From Smittium mucronatum (lineage: Eukaryota > Kickxellomycota > Harpellomycetes > Harpellales > Legeriomycetaceae), in contig LSSL01000369.1 in NCBI GenBank assembly GCA_001953115.1, positions 1 through 39,048 of the forward strand: DNA of 39,048 nucleotides. Reading direction: 5' to 3'. Below, one piece after another: positions 20,986 to 32,816 of this stretch. Position 1 is the first letter of the stretch, and each line of letters opens with the position of its first letter. The translations under genes were made by a program, and so were the position numbers. The notes below the pieces were generated by a model that was given only the letters and a program-made list of their open reading frames with translations, had not been told where the DNA came from and searched no databases.

Positions 20986-23794
20986 AAATTATATTTTTTT
21001 TAATAAGAGTGTAATATGTGCAGTTGATACTAAAGCTACCAAAAATATTTAAAGAGACAGACATTTCCAGATATATTAGGACAAAGTTCGATAACAAAAA
21101 GCAACAGGTTTGTTGAACAAATATTAGACTTTAACTTTTATATAAACTTGTAAAATCTGCACCATTAATATTTTTAGTAAAAATTTAAAGAAAATATCAT
21201 GTTTATTTATATCTTAATTTCAGAGGGTATTTTTACTTTTAGAGAAGTAATATTCTATCACTATGCTGACTCTTTTTACTCCATTTCTCGGAGGAAAGAT
21301 ATTGCATGATTATAGGTATTAGTTATTTTGGAAAAAGGAAACCTCCACCCCCATCCCCTCATACACATTTTTTGGATAATAAAAACAATATAATTTGAAT
21401 CAGTTCACTATAATTTTTCGTTATTAGCTAAATCCATCAATTTAGGGGATTTAACTTTAAATCAGATGGGGTTCATATAAAAATATCTCAATTCTAATAG
21501 ATATACCAGACTTTCGAAATCGACCGAATAACCTATAGGTATTTGGATAAGTAGAAAAGAATGACAAGAAAAGCGATAACAATTACTGTATCCAAAAAAA
21601 AGAAAAAGCAGATTATTTATAGCCATAAACTATAATTTTAACGAGAACAACGTAGGTAAACTGAGAAATGTTTAGAATTCCAGTAAAAAAATAAAAGGAT
21701 CATGATATTTCACAAGTTTTTAATTTTTTTTGATTTTGTTAAAAAAATATCTTTATTTTTTTTGGGTATGTATATTCAGATCAATTCATATATTGATAAA
21801 AACCATTCACTATTATACATATTTGGAAATATAAAATAAAGGATTCAAATCACATTTTAATTATTATCCAAAAAAATTGAGGGAAGGGGGGGGGGGTTGT
21901 TTCATGAAAGGGTACCGAATAATTCCAACAATGTAAAATTTTGTTCTCCAAAAAATTGGGGGAAAAATATCCATATCCACAAACTATTGTATATCTAAAA
22001 TGAAAAATTGTGTATCTAAAAAATTTAAAATTTCTTATATCTTCTCTACCCGATTAATAAAAATCAATCTTTTCCCTAAAGAACCCAATAAATCCTCCAA
22101 AAAGAAAAAAATGCCGAAGAAAAAAAATTCTTTATTAAAGAAAAAAACCATCGCTTTTTAATTTTATTTTTTGCGATCGAGTGGGACTGATAATGTCGCG
22201 TTTCCATGATTTTCACCAGCGATTTAATTGATTTTTTTAAAAAAAAATCATCAAGGAAGATTTTTGTGGGGATTTATAAAACTAAAAAGTATGAAAAAAA
22301 AAAGTCACGGAAAAAAAGGTGGATTTGTTTATGGATTTTTTTCAATATAGCATATAAAGTCAACATGTAAGGAAGGATAGAGTAGATGGGGGAAGATTTT
22401 TTTTTTGTATATTCTATCAACAGCAAAGTGAGAATCAGTAGCAGGATTCCAAAAAACCCCGATTTCTTCATACTGATCCTTGGTATTGGCAAGAGATAAA
22501 ATCATGAAAATGAACAAAATACCCAAAATATAGGAAAATTTTACACACTTAGAATAATTATAAAAGATTCAACTTTCAGGGTACGATAAATATTCACCAA
22601 AAAACTACACGATAATATATATGACTATAATAAATATTTGAAATAGGCATAATTGCGGGAGTACAGTTTTCGTTTCTTCAGCCCGACTTTTTTTATAAAT
22701 TTAGAAGAGTAGGCCTGTTGAGGTAACGGGTAATCCATTTTTTATTCAATTTTTATTGTTTTTATTTTCATTTTTGGTAGCTGGAAGTGTATGAAAAAAA
22801 TGGAATTTTATTCACTGAGTTGGAGAGTATGTTTCGACGATTTACTCCCGAAATACCACCTCAAGTATTATTTATCATTCAATAAAGAAAAAATACAAGT
22901 ATAAAAATTCCAAAGGTTTTTTATTTAGAATTAATTATAAGTTATTTCACAAAAAACATTCATGTTGTTTAAAAAATTAATTTTCGAAATGGGTTTTATT
23001 AAATTTTAAATGCAGAATATTCATTCAGACTTTTGAGTAGCAGATTATGTGTAGTAGATAATAATAAAGAATAAATGATAAAAAAATAGTATTAGAATAT
23101 TCAATTTCCACTTAGTAATGGCTAAATAAAGCTGGAATACTGATTTTGAAAAAAAAAAATCTTTTTGCGAAGAAAATCAAGCATTTTCTATTATCAAAGA
23201 GAAAAAAATAAAATAAAATGTTTACTCTTTCTAATCTCAATCGAATTATTTTATTTACCTCCTTGGATATCTCTAATACATATGGTAATTTTATGGAACT
23301 AGCATTGTAGATATAAAGGATAAAGAATAATTGCGAGTACTGTTATAATAAACTTTTATAAGCGATTAATACATTCAGATTATCGGGAAAGAGATAGATT
23401 ATAATTTTTATTAGGTTATTTTTAAAGTATAATTTTAATTATTAAATTAATTTCATAAAAAAAAAATAGCTTATAATTATTTAATTAATAGGCGTTGCCT
23501 CTATCTTTTTGTCTATTGGATAATAAAAAAAATACCTATGAAAATTACATTATACTTTTTTATAAGTGAAATATAAAAGAGATGAATTTCGATTATGAGA
23601 TATTCTAAAATAAGCGAATTTTAATAGCAAAACTTATGTTTGTTCTTATTTTCTTGTGTCTCATTGTATCAAATGGATCAATCAATCCATTTTCACTGTA
23701 ATTTATTTTTTATCACGGAATTTTATTGTAAGATAACGTAATTAAAAAATATACTAAAAACATATGAAAAAAAGAAAAAGTCGTATAGAAAAGT
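20986..23794. other. Gene-free AT-rich sequence
   Basis: About 2.8 kb with isolated C or G runs (21344-21359, an 11-G run at 21886-21896). Open stretches at 22274-22492 and 22329-22526 (both minus) overlap one another in different frames, start at TTG or internal codons, and show no conserved motif. I do not call them genes. No transposon or RNA motif was recognised. Confidence 0.5.
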
Positions 23795-24239
23795 CTATTA
23801 TCCCAACTAAGATAAGATTCTTTGCAGGAATACCGGCTGCGTACCTAAGATAAAAAGGTGCAATCTACCAACCAAAAGACCCCCCTCCACCTGAAATCGC
23901 TTCAAGTAGGCTGGATGACTAAGCTTACATGCAATCAAAAATTAAGCTCTTTTTCAATGAGCAATAGTCCGATGAAGCTACTGAGTTCCTATTCAGAGCC
24001 TATTTTTAACAGGATTAATAAAATTAGGCTCCTACCAAAACATGGGATAGATCGACACGGCTTTCCTACAAATGGCTGTTAGACGCTGAGGTCCGTCTGA
24101 CTTTCGAACGCTGAACTTTTGCACTAGAATATGCCTCAGCTGTGCTAAACAATCAGTTGCTCACGTTTCGAGATGGTCCTCCTCTGGAATCGCTGTCCTT
24201 CGAATCGCTGTGCAATGTCTCCACTACTCCCAACCAAGA
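23795..24239 (+). pseudogene. Degenerate coding relic of unknown family (possibly a retroelement Gag)
   Basis: GC is clearly higher than on both sides. One frame gives protein-like text between stops: IYQPKDPPPPEIASSRLDD, AYMQSKIKLFFNEQ, SDEATEFLFRAYF, then WDRSTRLSYKWLLDAEVRLT and TFALEYASAVLNNQLLTFRD, ending near ESLSFESLCNVSTTP. Interrupting stops are TAA, TAG and TGA, so no recoding is implied. The Pro-rich start and helical, acidic body would fit a retrotransposon Gag, but no zinc knuckle or enzymatic motif is present and I cannot name the family. The overlapping frame open at 23858-24082 is less protein-like. Confidence 0.4.
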
Positions 24240-24917
24240 ATAGTAAAACACTGTGTGAGATTTTGGTTTATTGTAATTCGAAAAGTACAATATTTAGCCC
24301 CTAAACCACTGCAAGGTATTTCACTCTTTTGGGATCAATAATTTATAAAAATTTTAATTCCATTACATATTATTTATAAAATTATATTTTATGTTTATCA
24401 AAAGCACACAAGAAACAACCAAACAAATAAGTAATATTTTCTTCTCCAGATTCTAGTGCTTCTTTGAAGTAATGTATAGTATCTTAAAATCAAAAGTTAT
24501 TCAGTATATGAATTTATTAATTTCTGAATCAAAACATTTGAAAAAAAAAGAGTCGATATAGCTATTTTAGTAGCCAGAAAGAACAAATGATGTTCAATTA
24601 AATCTAAATTATAAGCTTTTCAGTAAAGCTGAACTATATTATATGGAAATAAGTTGAGAAAAAAGATTCATATTTTGATCTTAGTATTGTTTTTTCTCAC
24701 ATAATACCATTTTAGCTTATATAATTTTTTTAAAAGCCGAAATTAGCAAGTACAAATCTATTTGATTTATTCATAATTAAATATGGTTTTTCTAAATCAA
24801 TTTTTACTTTTATTGTAATAAAATTTACATCAAATAATCTTTTTATTATTTTTATTATTTTAAAAAAAATACTAACAATTTTTCCAGCTTTGGGAAAGAA
24901 AATTTTATTTATAAGCA
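24240..24917. other. AT-rich sequence up to the pogo element
   Basis: I see no gene. The open stretch at 24730-24945 (minus) crosses the terminal repeat of the pogo element and is a chance frame. Confidence 0.5.
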
Positions 24918-24966
24918 CAGTATTACCCAGCTTAAGTGCGCACAATCTTAAATGCGCACCCTGTTT
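24918..24966 (+). repeat. Left terminal inverted repeat of the pogo-like element
   Basis: CAGTATTACCCAGCTTAAGT followed by GCGCAC, then a second TTAAATGCGCACC ending in CTGTTT. The CACCCTGTTT end is echoed in inverted form at about 25196 (AAACAGGGTGTAAGTGCC). Confidence 0.85.
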
Positions 24967-25985
24967 AAATTTTGATAATGCAATTAGAAAATATGAGAAT
25001 GAATATTTTGTTGGTAAATTTAAAAATTTTGATTGGGGTAAAAATTATCAAAGATGAATATTATTGGATTATATTTATAAATATGATTCAATTTTTTCAA
25101 TTATTAGCCAAACATTTGGATTATTGATTTGGATTTTTTTGAGCTTTGAATTGCTCATAACCAAAATTTCCAGATTTATTTGGCATTAAATTGCTCGAAA
25201 CAGGGTGTAAGTGCCATTTTTAAAAAATTATAAATCTTTCCATTAAACATGATCTTCTTTATTTTGTACTAAAAATGTCATGTCTTTACGGGTATATATG
25301 TATCATAAGATATTTACTGGTTTTATTCAATTGCGCTTGATTTATTTTTATGTTTTATAAATTTTAAGGTAAACTAACTATTAAAAAATATAAAATATCT
25401 CTAAAAAAACTATTGAAATTAACTAAAGAAATCATGGATAGTGCTTTATCTTTTTTTTTCACCTTCTTACCTACATTTGACGGAGATATATTAGCGACTT
25501 AGTTCCTCAAGCAGCTCATTTTTTTGAAACTTTTAATTTGAAAAAGTGATTTACCCCCTTTATATTTGTACTCTAGATTTAATTGAGACATTATATCTTT
25601 AATAACATCAATTTTTTCTAACAAATGTGATGGCTTTTTTGAAAAATTTGAAGTTTCTGTTTCAAAAAAATTATTTGATGAAACTAAGTTTTTTTCGGTT
25701 ATCTGGTTTTTTTATCGTAATTGACGTTTTTTGAAATCTAGTGGGTATTATTGATAGCACTATAGATTTCTTCGATGTCTGGATTTCAATATTCAATTGA
25801 ATTATTTTCATCCACATTTAAAAATTGTTTTAATTGGATACTATCGATTCTTTCATCGATTTTATAATTTTCCAGAAAGCTTTTTAATATATCAGAAACA
25901 TCGGATACACTTTTTTTTCTCACTGAAAGTATTTTTCGTATTGGTACTGATGTAGTCATTTTCTGTTTCTTTTTTGAAATTTGGA

Positions 25986-27185
25986 ATTATTCTGCTTTAG
26001 AAAAACAGTTGTGTATTTTTTTAGCTGTAATGTCGTTCCAGGACTGCAGTGATATTTCCGAAGCATCCAATATGCTAGCCGAGTTACCAAATAAGACTCC
26101 AGCCGCTCCCCTAGTCATTTTTTTAATTCTTTTTGAAGGATATGTTTTTTTTCTTTAGGAAAATCATAAAACTCTACAATTTTTTAAATCAATAAAAAAT
26201 TTAACATTTTTTTAAAGACCCCTATGATGCCCATATCCATGGGCAGCTTCCAGGAGCTGAAAATTTGGGGAAAGAAAATGACTCTAATTCCATCATCTTC
26301 AAAGCCTGAAGCATGCCCTGGAGCGTTATCAAGTAAAATTAGGACTTTTTTTTCAGTAAATATTTTCACAAAAGGTTTAAATACATTTGATAACCATTTT
26401 ATAAATATAATGGTATCCATACAAGCATTTTCCTGTTTAAAATAGTGAATGGGGAATTTTTTCCCCTTATGAATGCCGGATTTTTACTTCTCCCGATCAT
26501 AGATATAGATATTTTTATTTTCCACTAAAATTGCTACAAACCACGAAAGTTACTCTGTCTTTCATTTTTTTGTTTCCTCGTACAGTTTTAATATCCTCTG
26601 AAGGTTGCAAAACAGTATATATTGGGACTAAGCGAAAAAAAAAAAAGTTTTGTACTCATCCATGCTAAAAAAATTTTCTGGGTTATATTCACCAATGATT
26701 GACCGCATGTTTTATATTTTAACCAGCATTTCGGAATAATTTTTGTTTATTTCACCTTCTTCTTCAAACAAAGATATACTTTTAATATAATTTTTTTTGC
26801 AAAACCTGTAATACCACAAATTGGATGAATTACAATTGGTAATATCTTATTCTCTAGATATTTGATGAACTTTTTGTATTACTATAGATGGGGGGAGGAC
26901 GAGTTTGGCCATTATACCAAACTCAATCCATTTAAGAAGAGTTTTTTCTATTTTTGAAAATTTTGGCATAGAAACTCTTAAGTTATTATCTTTCTCTTCT
27001 GATATCATTTTTTCTAATCTTTCCAATATATTATCAGCATTTTCAATTGTTTTTTACAGAAATTTCGGATATTCCGAATTCTCTACCCAGATACCTTTTT
27101 GAAATTTTTGGGTTAGATTTCACAATAATTATTGTTTCCAGTATTTTAGTTTCAAAAATTCTAGCTCCTTCAACTCTTTTTTTTA
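25986..27185 (-). pseudogene. pogo/Tigger-like transposase, broken
   Basis: Read leftwards from about 27185. An N-terminal helix-turn-helix has RYLGREFGISEISVKNN. After a frame change comes KFSKIEKTLLKWIEFG, a CENP-B-type DNA-binding motif. The catalytic core has YNPENFFSMDEYKTFF (first Asp 26658-26660), LVPIYTVLQPSEDIKTVRGN, LLDNAPGHASGFEDDGIRVI (second Asp 26328-26330) and WKLPMDMGIIG (third Asp 26235-26237), followed by GAAGVLFGNSASILDASE and QSWNDITAKKIHNCF. This is the DDD arrangement of pogo transposases. All three acids are visible, but stops after SGK, a stop and frame change after VKNN, and others make it inactive. A possible ATG at 27208-27210 is separated by a stop and an A8 run. 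Confidence 0.85.
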
Positions 27186-27864
27186 ATGTTTAAATAATTC
27201 TATTCATCATTTTTTTTAATTTTAATTAAAACAAATGTTGAAAATTCGATCAAACTTTATTTAATAAAACTTACATCGAATTTTAAAGCTATCTTTCCCA
27301 TAATGTAAAAAATTTATTTGGTTTATATTTGGATATTAAAATAATATCAGAGGGCTTAACAACGTTAATATTTAGTTTTTCAAAATTAAATACAAGAATT
27401 TATTCAAAAAAGAATTTTTGAATTCTTTGAATTCCTTTTATTATTAATCATACCAGTTAATAACATTTTTGTTTATTATTGATTATTTGCCAGATTTATT
27501 TTGTAAAATTATTTTTAATTAATGCGATCAGTTTCTGTTTCGTTAATGTAAAACTTCATCATAAGATGGGAATTTCTTTAGATTTTATCCCCACAAAATA
27601 TATATAAGACCTCGTGTATTCAAATATATATGAACTCGTGTATCCAAGAATTTTTATTTAAAATACTCACACATATATCTAACTATGTTATTATAATCCA
27701 AAAATAATTTTGTTGTCATGTGCAAAAATAAAAACTAAATTTTTTCGAGTCTCATCAAATCTTATTTAAATTGAAAATAGTTTTATTGTGTATTAGCAAA
27801 TTATTATAAACCTTAATAAATTAAAAAGCGGTTTTATATTTTATTTCTAAGGTCGCAAAAACTC

Positions 27865-27920
27865 CTAAGTGCACACTTTGAATCTGGATGCAAAATGTGC
27901 ACTTAAGCAGGGTGATACTG
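27865..27920 (-). repeat. Right terminal inverted repeat of the pogo-like element
   Basis: On the minus strand CAGTATCACCCTGCTTAAGT then GCACAT, with a second internal AAAGTGTGCACTTAG copy. It is the counterpart of 24918-24966. Confidence 0.85.
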
Positions 27921-30286
27921 ATAATTGGCTGAAGATGAAGAAATATGAAAGAATTATTTTGTTTGAGAGCTAATAATTTCGCAGTTTTAAGTGAAGAGAT
28001 AGTGCAAGTTAAGTTTTCATAGTGATTTTACATGTATATAACTAGAGTTTTTTTTAAATAATATTTTTATGAAAAATATCTTTTTTTGTTAATTGGATCT
28101 AATTTATGTTAATGTTCTCATTATAAAAAACAGCTGATAATTTCATAGTTTTACTTCATAGAAGAATACATATCAATTGAATATTATTTTTGAATAAGTC
28201 TATAAATTGATTTCTAAACCAAATAAAAATTGATAAAAAGACAATAAATTTATTTTTTTATAACTTTCTAATTACACTTTAGTGGTGAATTTTCGATATT
28301 TTTTTTCTTAAAAAAATTCTAACAATATAAAAATTTCCAGGACGTATTTAAAATCATTTATTATACAGAGTTATATCCCCTCAAAAAAGGTGTGCTAAAA
28401 ACAGAAAATATATTAAATTATTTTACAAGGAAAATCCAAATTACCTCTTTTTGAAAGAGGCCCCGATAAACATTATGTTAACACAACTGTTTTTACAAGA
28501 ATCCTGGATATATGAAAAAATTCTACTTTACATTTAAGGAAGTTCTTCCCCAAGTATAGAGTACTTCTTATTTCTACAGATGATTTTTTACCACCGAAAG
28601 ATTTTTATTTATTGTTTCAGTAGGGATGTTTTGATGAGCTGTTCAACACTCCAACTAAAATAATTAATCAGATAACTTTAAAGAATGTGTAATTATTTTA
28701 TTCACTAAATTTAAAATAATTTCATGCAACGCAACCTATATATCCCCTCTCCCCCCATTTTATAATTAAATAAATTCACGTTAAATTTTTACTAATGATC
28801 CAAAAAAAAATTTACTAGATCATTGAAATATTTACCCTATAAAATGTCACATATGTGCTATAAAAGGGGTTTTAAATTTTAAAAAAGGGAATTTATTATT
28901 TCTGGGAAGAGTTGGTAAATTTTTTTTATTATAATCTAAGCTGAATAATTGGGTGAAAGGGATTTGAGCTTTTGTAATAAAAGAATATAATTGTAAAAAT
29001 GTTACATGAAGAAATATCTTAAAAATTTAAAATAATTAGTCAAAAAACGCATGTATTGACATAAAAGTAGGTTGCTGAGAAAAAAATTCTGTGATATTGG
29101 CTGAAAAAAAGTTCAACGTAAATCTAACCAAAAATGTTTTTAATTTGTAGAAAGATTTTGAGGCGTGTAAAAATATCATCAAAGAAACTTAATATGTCTC
29201 ATAAGCGAGAGGGAAACATATTTAATCTTTAAAAACTATTTTTTAAAACTATTTTATTGTATATTTTTTCAGTAAATAGTGGATATTGTACTTAAAATTA
29301 TTATCAAGCAACCAAATTTTTGATATTAAAATCTGTCATATAGCAGATTCTTAATCAAGAGATCATTTTACGGTGGACCTTATTTCAGATGAAATTCCCA
29401 AAAATTATTTTTTATTAAATAAAAGTGGAAATTAATGTTAAAAAATAAAGGAAAATATTTCATTTTCAAACCAATTTGGCAAAAAAAAAAGCTACTTTTA
29501 TTAATAAAATTAAATTTTAAATAAAGATGGAGCATGTTTAATCCCATGAACACCATTTTAAGTGAATTCTAATATAATTATATGAAGTAGCAAGTGAAAT
29601 TCAAGCCATTTATTTTTTTATAAATTAATTATAAGCGTATAAAATATTCTGATTACATAAAAAAATGACATCAAATTTAATACAGCATTTTTTTTTTGAG
29701 TTTAAAGTGAAAAAAATAATTTTTCGCGTCACGTTTTTTTTTTAAAAATAGAATATGCACCAGAGTTTACGGATATGTATTTATTACTTCCAATTTTTAC
29801 TTAGATCAATTCCCTCTTTTTGCTATTTTTATTTTTATTATTATCATTACTAATTACTTAGTAGTTTGAGTAATAAATATACTATTTTAAAAAATAGCCA
29901 AGTATTTTATTGAACGAGATTTTGTCGATAACGAAATATAATAAAGGAAAAATAAAAATTTATGAATTTCATAAACTAAAAAATTGAAATTATTTTTATA
30001 GAAAATTTATTACTGTCGTAGCTTTAGGGATATTGTATGTCCAATAAGGATAAGGATTGATATTTTTTACGATTTCTGAGTTACGACTTATCAATATAAA
30101 AGCCATTTTTATAATTGCTCAGAAAATTTAATTTTTTACTAAAAATCAGAAATTTTAGAGTATCGTAAACTTGGTGTAAAATCAAGAAAGATATGAAGAA
30201 AACTTTGAAATGAAAGAAATAAGATAAAATAATTTGTCATTTATTTTAGAAAACATTTACACCTAAAAGAAGAAAATATGCCCAGT
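27921..30286. other. Gene-free AT-rich sequence
   Basis: About 2.4 kb outside the pogo element. It has a C-rich run at 28744-28756 and homopolymers but no coding signal, RNA gene or repeat boundary that I can support. Confidence 0.5.
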
Positions 30287-30930
30287 GAATAAAGATTTCT
30301 TCGAATAAATATAAAGCAAATTTTTGAAAAAATTAATTGTGAAAAACAATATTTGGTGGGTTTCTCTTCCTATATAGAGAGCTTTATGTTTATAGTTACA
30401 TCGAGGAATCGAATAAATTTTTTATCTCAAGCTAAGAATATGCATCTGGATTCCACATTCATTTATATTGATGAAAATAACCCAGTGGTAGTGTCTGGTA
30501 TCACGGATATCAATCAGAAATTTATCCAGATATCAATATCTATTGTAAGTAGTGATGATAAAAACTCACACCTTTGCATACCAAATATCATAAAAGTAGA
30601 GCTGGAAAGGGAAGAGTTGAGCTGAAGTTTAAAAACCCAATTTCGGATTAAGCAAGGCAAATAGCCAATTCAGCTTATGAATTTTGTTTAGTTGATTTAA
30701 CTACTAACTGTTGTTACCATTTAGCCAAAAATATGGAAAGAATTATCGTTAAAAAAAATCCAATAAATTTAAAAAAACTCATAATAAATATTTACGTGTA
30801 TTGCAATTAATTCCTTCACTAAAAATTTTTGAAAAAGCAAAAAATCTACTTCAAACGAAATTTACACTCTTAAATGAACTATCTGATACTAAATCCAAAA
30901 TCTTATGTCTAGTTTTAAAAGTAGATAGAG
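30287..30930 (+). pseudogene. MULE (Mutator-like) transposase fragment
   Basis: An open stretch to 30625 contains FMFIVTSRNRINFLSQAKNM, then HLDSTFIYIDENN, PVVVSGITDINQKF and IQISISIVSS. This is the MULE catalytic start: Asp in H-x-D-(S/A)-T, at 30449-30451, followed by the P(V/L)(L/V)V-x-G-x-(T)D block. After a frame change, IANSAYEFCLVDLTTNCCYH, LAKNMERIIV matches the (M)C-x-x-H...KN block downstream of the second acid. Then another frame gives KYLRVLQLIPSLKIFEKAKN. About 210 codons of catalytic region survive, with a TGA after REELS and frameshifts. The DNA-binding N terminus and SWIM zinc finger are not seen and no terminal inverted repeats were found. Confidence 0.65.
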
Positions 30931-31394
30931 TTGGTGTGAGGATTATTCCATCTTTAGACCACCAAAAAATAATGTGCTTGAAACTTGTAATAAAACCATT
31001 AATGATCGGTACCAATCTAACTTTTTTACCAATATAATATTTTTTTGCAACAATTCTATTGAAATAATTAAATTTACAGATTAGAATACCTACCACGCTA
31101 CATAAAAATAAACTAAAATGCAATTTTAACTTCAAGAGGTCCAATTTTTTTAAAAAAATTATAATCTAAATTTGACGGTGAAAAATTCCTTTTATTTTTG
31201 CAAAATGAGCTGAAATCTGAATTTTTATAGCGATTATACACATATTCAACTCTTTAAAATTCATAGCCTTATGTGAAATCACAAATTTATTTTCTAATAA
31301 CAGTTTATTATCTGTGAAACCTATTTTAAACTAATGATTAGCTAATAAAATTCTGAAGTTGTAAAAGAATTTCAGTCTTTTTAAGCAAGCATCT
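30931..31394. other. AT-rich sequence, no gene seen
   Basis: It may contain the eroded 3' part of the MULE copy, but I cannot read it. The minus-strand open stretch at 30851-31144 overlaps the MULE relic and is a shadow. Confidence 0.4.
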
Positions 31395-32816
31395 GATCTT
31401 TTAAACATTTTTTGATCATTTGTAGCTTTTCTAATTTTTTATTTGTTTACCCGAGCTTTTATGTGAAAAATCCGATGTCTATATTAAATCGTGTTACATA
31501 ATTTACATTTATGAAAATTATTATCAATAAACGAATCTTTACCCAGTAGTATTTTCAAATTTCCACTTAAAATAATAAAACCTATGTTGATTTATTAAAA
31601 GAATCTTATTGCTATTTAAATAAAAGAAAGATTATATCAGATGATTTTTTTGAAGAAAATTAAAGAAAGCATGCAATAATCAGTGCTATTTCACGGTAAA
31701 AATGAGTTTGATATTAATTAATATCAATGTGAGTATTTTATTCCGATTAAACACTAGCCTTTTATAAGAAATTTCTTGGATTTTAATTAATGTTATATTA
31801 AATTTTTGGGTGCATGAACTAACGAATAAATATAATGTTGTAGAATTTATTATAGTTATATTTATACTCATTGAAATGAAATGTAAAAAAAAATTGCGCC
31901 ATAATTACTCTAGATTTCTTTACTTTCAAGGAGTTGTAAAATAAAAATATTTGTAAATTTAATGTTTAAAATTAAGCTCAAATTTTATAAATATAAATTT
32001 AGAAATCACGATTATCAAATTAATCAATTTACTTTTCTTAAATTAAAAAATAATAGCCCTTCTATGAATTTTAAATCATTTAAACTGAATATTATATTTA
32101 TAATACATTTATTATAGCTTTTATGAAATAATATACAATGGATTATAAGTTGCTTTTGTTTATAAAACCAAAAAGTAGATCCAATTTTAGAAACTATAAT
32201 TAAATGCCAGAATTTTCAATATTACGTATATCTTATATCTTTAAAATTCAAATTTTATTTATAAAGTATTTTTCTGTTTTTTTCGAGTAACATAAACATT
32301 TCTACACACTAGGCGTAATTAATATGTGATAAATCCGCTTCATTATTTTGAAAGTGTTTATATCTCATAAATTGGTGCTAGCCTGCCCTCATTAAAAAAA
32401 TCACTTTAGTTCCAAATCATTATTTAAACCAAATTAAAATTCGAAAACTATTACAATTTATTTTTTTGAAGTGAAATTGCTGAAATTTTTTTCTTTTAAA
32501 ATACATTAGCTAATAAAGAAAGTAAATCCGATAATTTTTAGATATAAAATTTTGAAAAAATCTGATACTAAAAAATAGATACTTTTTGTGATATTATTAC
32601 CCCATTTTTTCTTGCATTATGTATAAAAATTAGAGCTAAATTTAAAGATAGCAAATAGATTTCAGCTTTAGCTTTTTTTGCAGTTTTAATTATAAAGTTG
32701 TCTATAAATGGAAATTATGTTACAGATTTAATAAAGACATCAGATTTCATCACATAAATGATCTGGTAAACAAATTTTTTTTTAGAAAAGCTATAAAAGA
32801 TCAAAAAATGTACAAA
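31395..32816. repeat. Imperfect long inverted repeat (about 130-bp arms, 1.4 kb apart end to end)
   Basis: The left arm, about 31400-31530, runs through CATTTTTTGATCATTTGTAG, CTTTTCTAA, TTTGTTTACC, TTTATGTG and ATTAAATCGTGTTACATAAT. The reverse complement of about 32695-32815 reads CATTTTTTGATCTTTTATAG, CTTTTCTAA, TTTGTTTACC, TTTATGTG and ATTAAATCTGTAACATAAT. The order and spacing agree, with roughly a fifth of positions differing. The interior is AT-rich with no readable transposase. It could be an old MITE or non-autonomous DNA element. Ends are not sharp. Confidence 0.6.

Larger units (their letters stand above)
24918..27920 (-). mobile_element. pogo/Tigger-like DNA transposon, complete end to end, inactive
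   Basis: Terminal inverted repeats begin CAGTATTACCCAGCTTAAGT at 24918 and, read inwards from 27920, CAGTATCACCCTGCTTAAGT. They match at about 22 of 26 positions. Both ends carry a second internal copy of the TTAA(G/A)TG(C/T)(G/A)CAC-type motif. Total length is 3003 bp. Inside, on the minus strand, lies a decayed transposase with HTH, CENP-B-type HTH and DDD catalytic domains. CAGT ends are typical of pogo-like elements, which target TA. The flanking bases here (CA and AT) no longer show a clean TA duplication. Confidence 0.85.

Noticed and set aside
22329..22526. Minus-strand frame with a signal-peptide-like start and VFWNPATDSHFAVDRI
   Set aside because: It is short, begins at TTG with the first ATG seven codons in, has no homologue I recognise and overlaps another open frame. 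It is not supported as a gene.
23795..24239. Possible stop-codon reassignment to explain interrupted coding relics
   Set aside because: TAA, TAG and TGA all interrupt the relics at non-equivalent positions, and the intact gene ends normally in TGA. Decay explains it better.
26905..27102. 65-codon plus-strand frame at the pogo N terminus
   Set aside because: The opposite strand encodes the CENP-B-type HTH of the pogo-like transposase.
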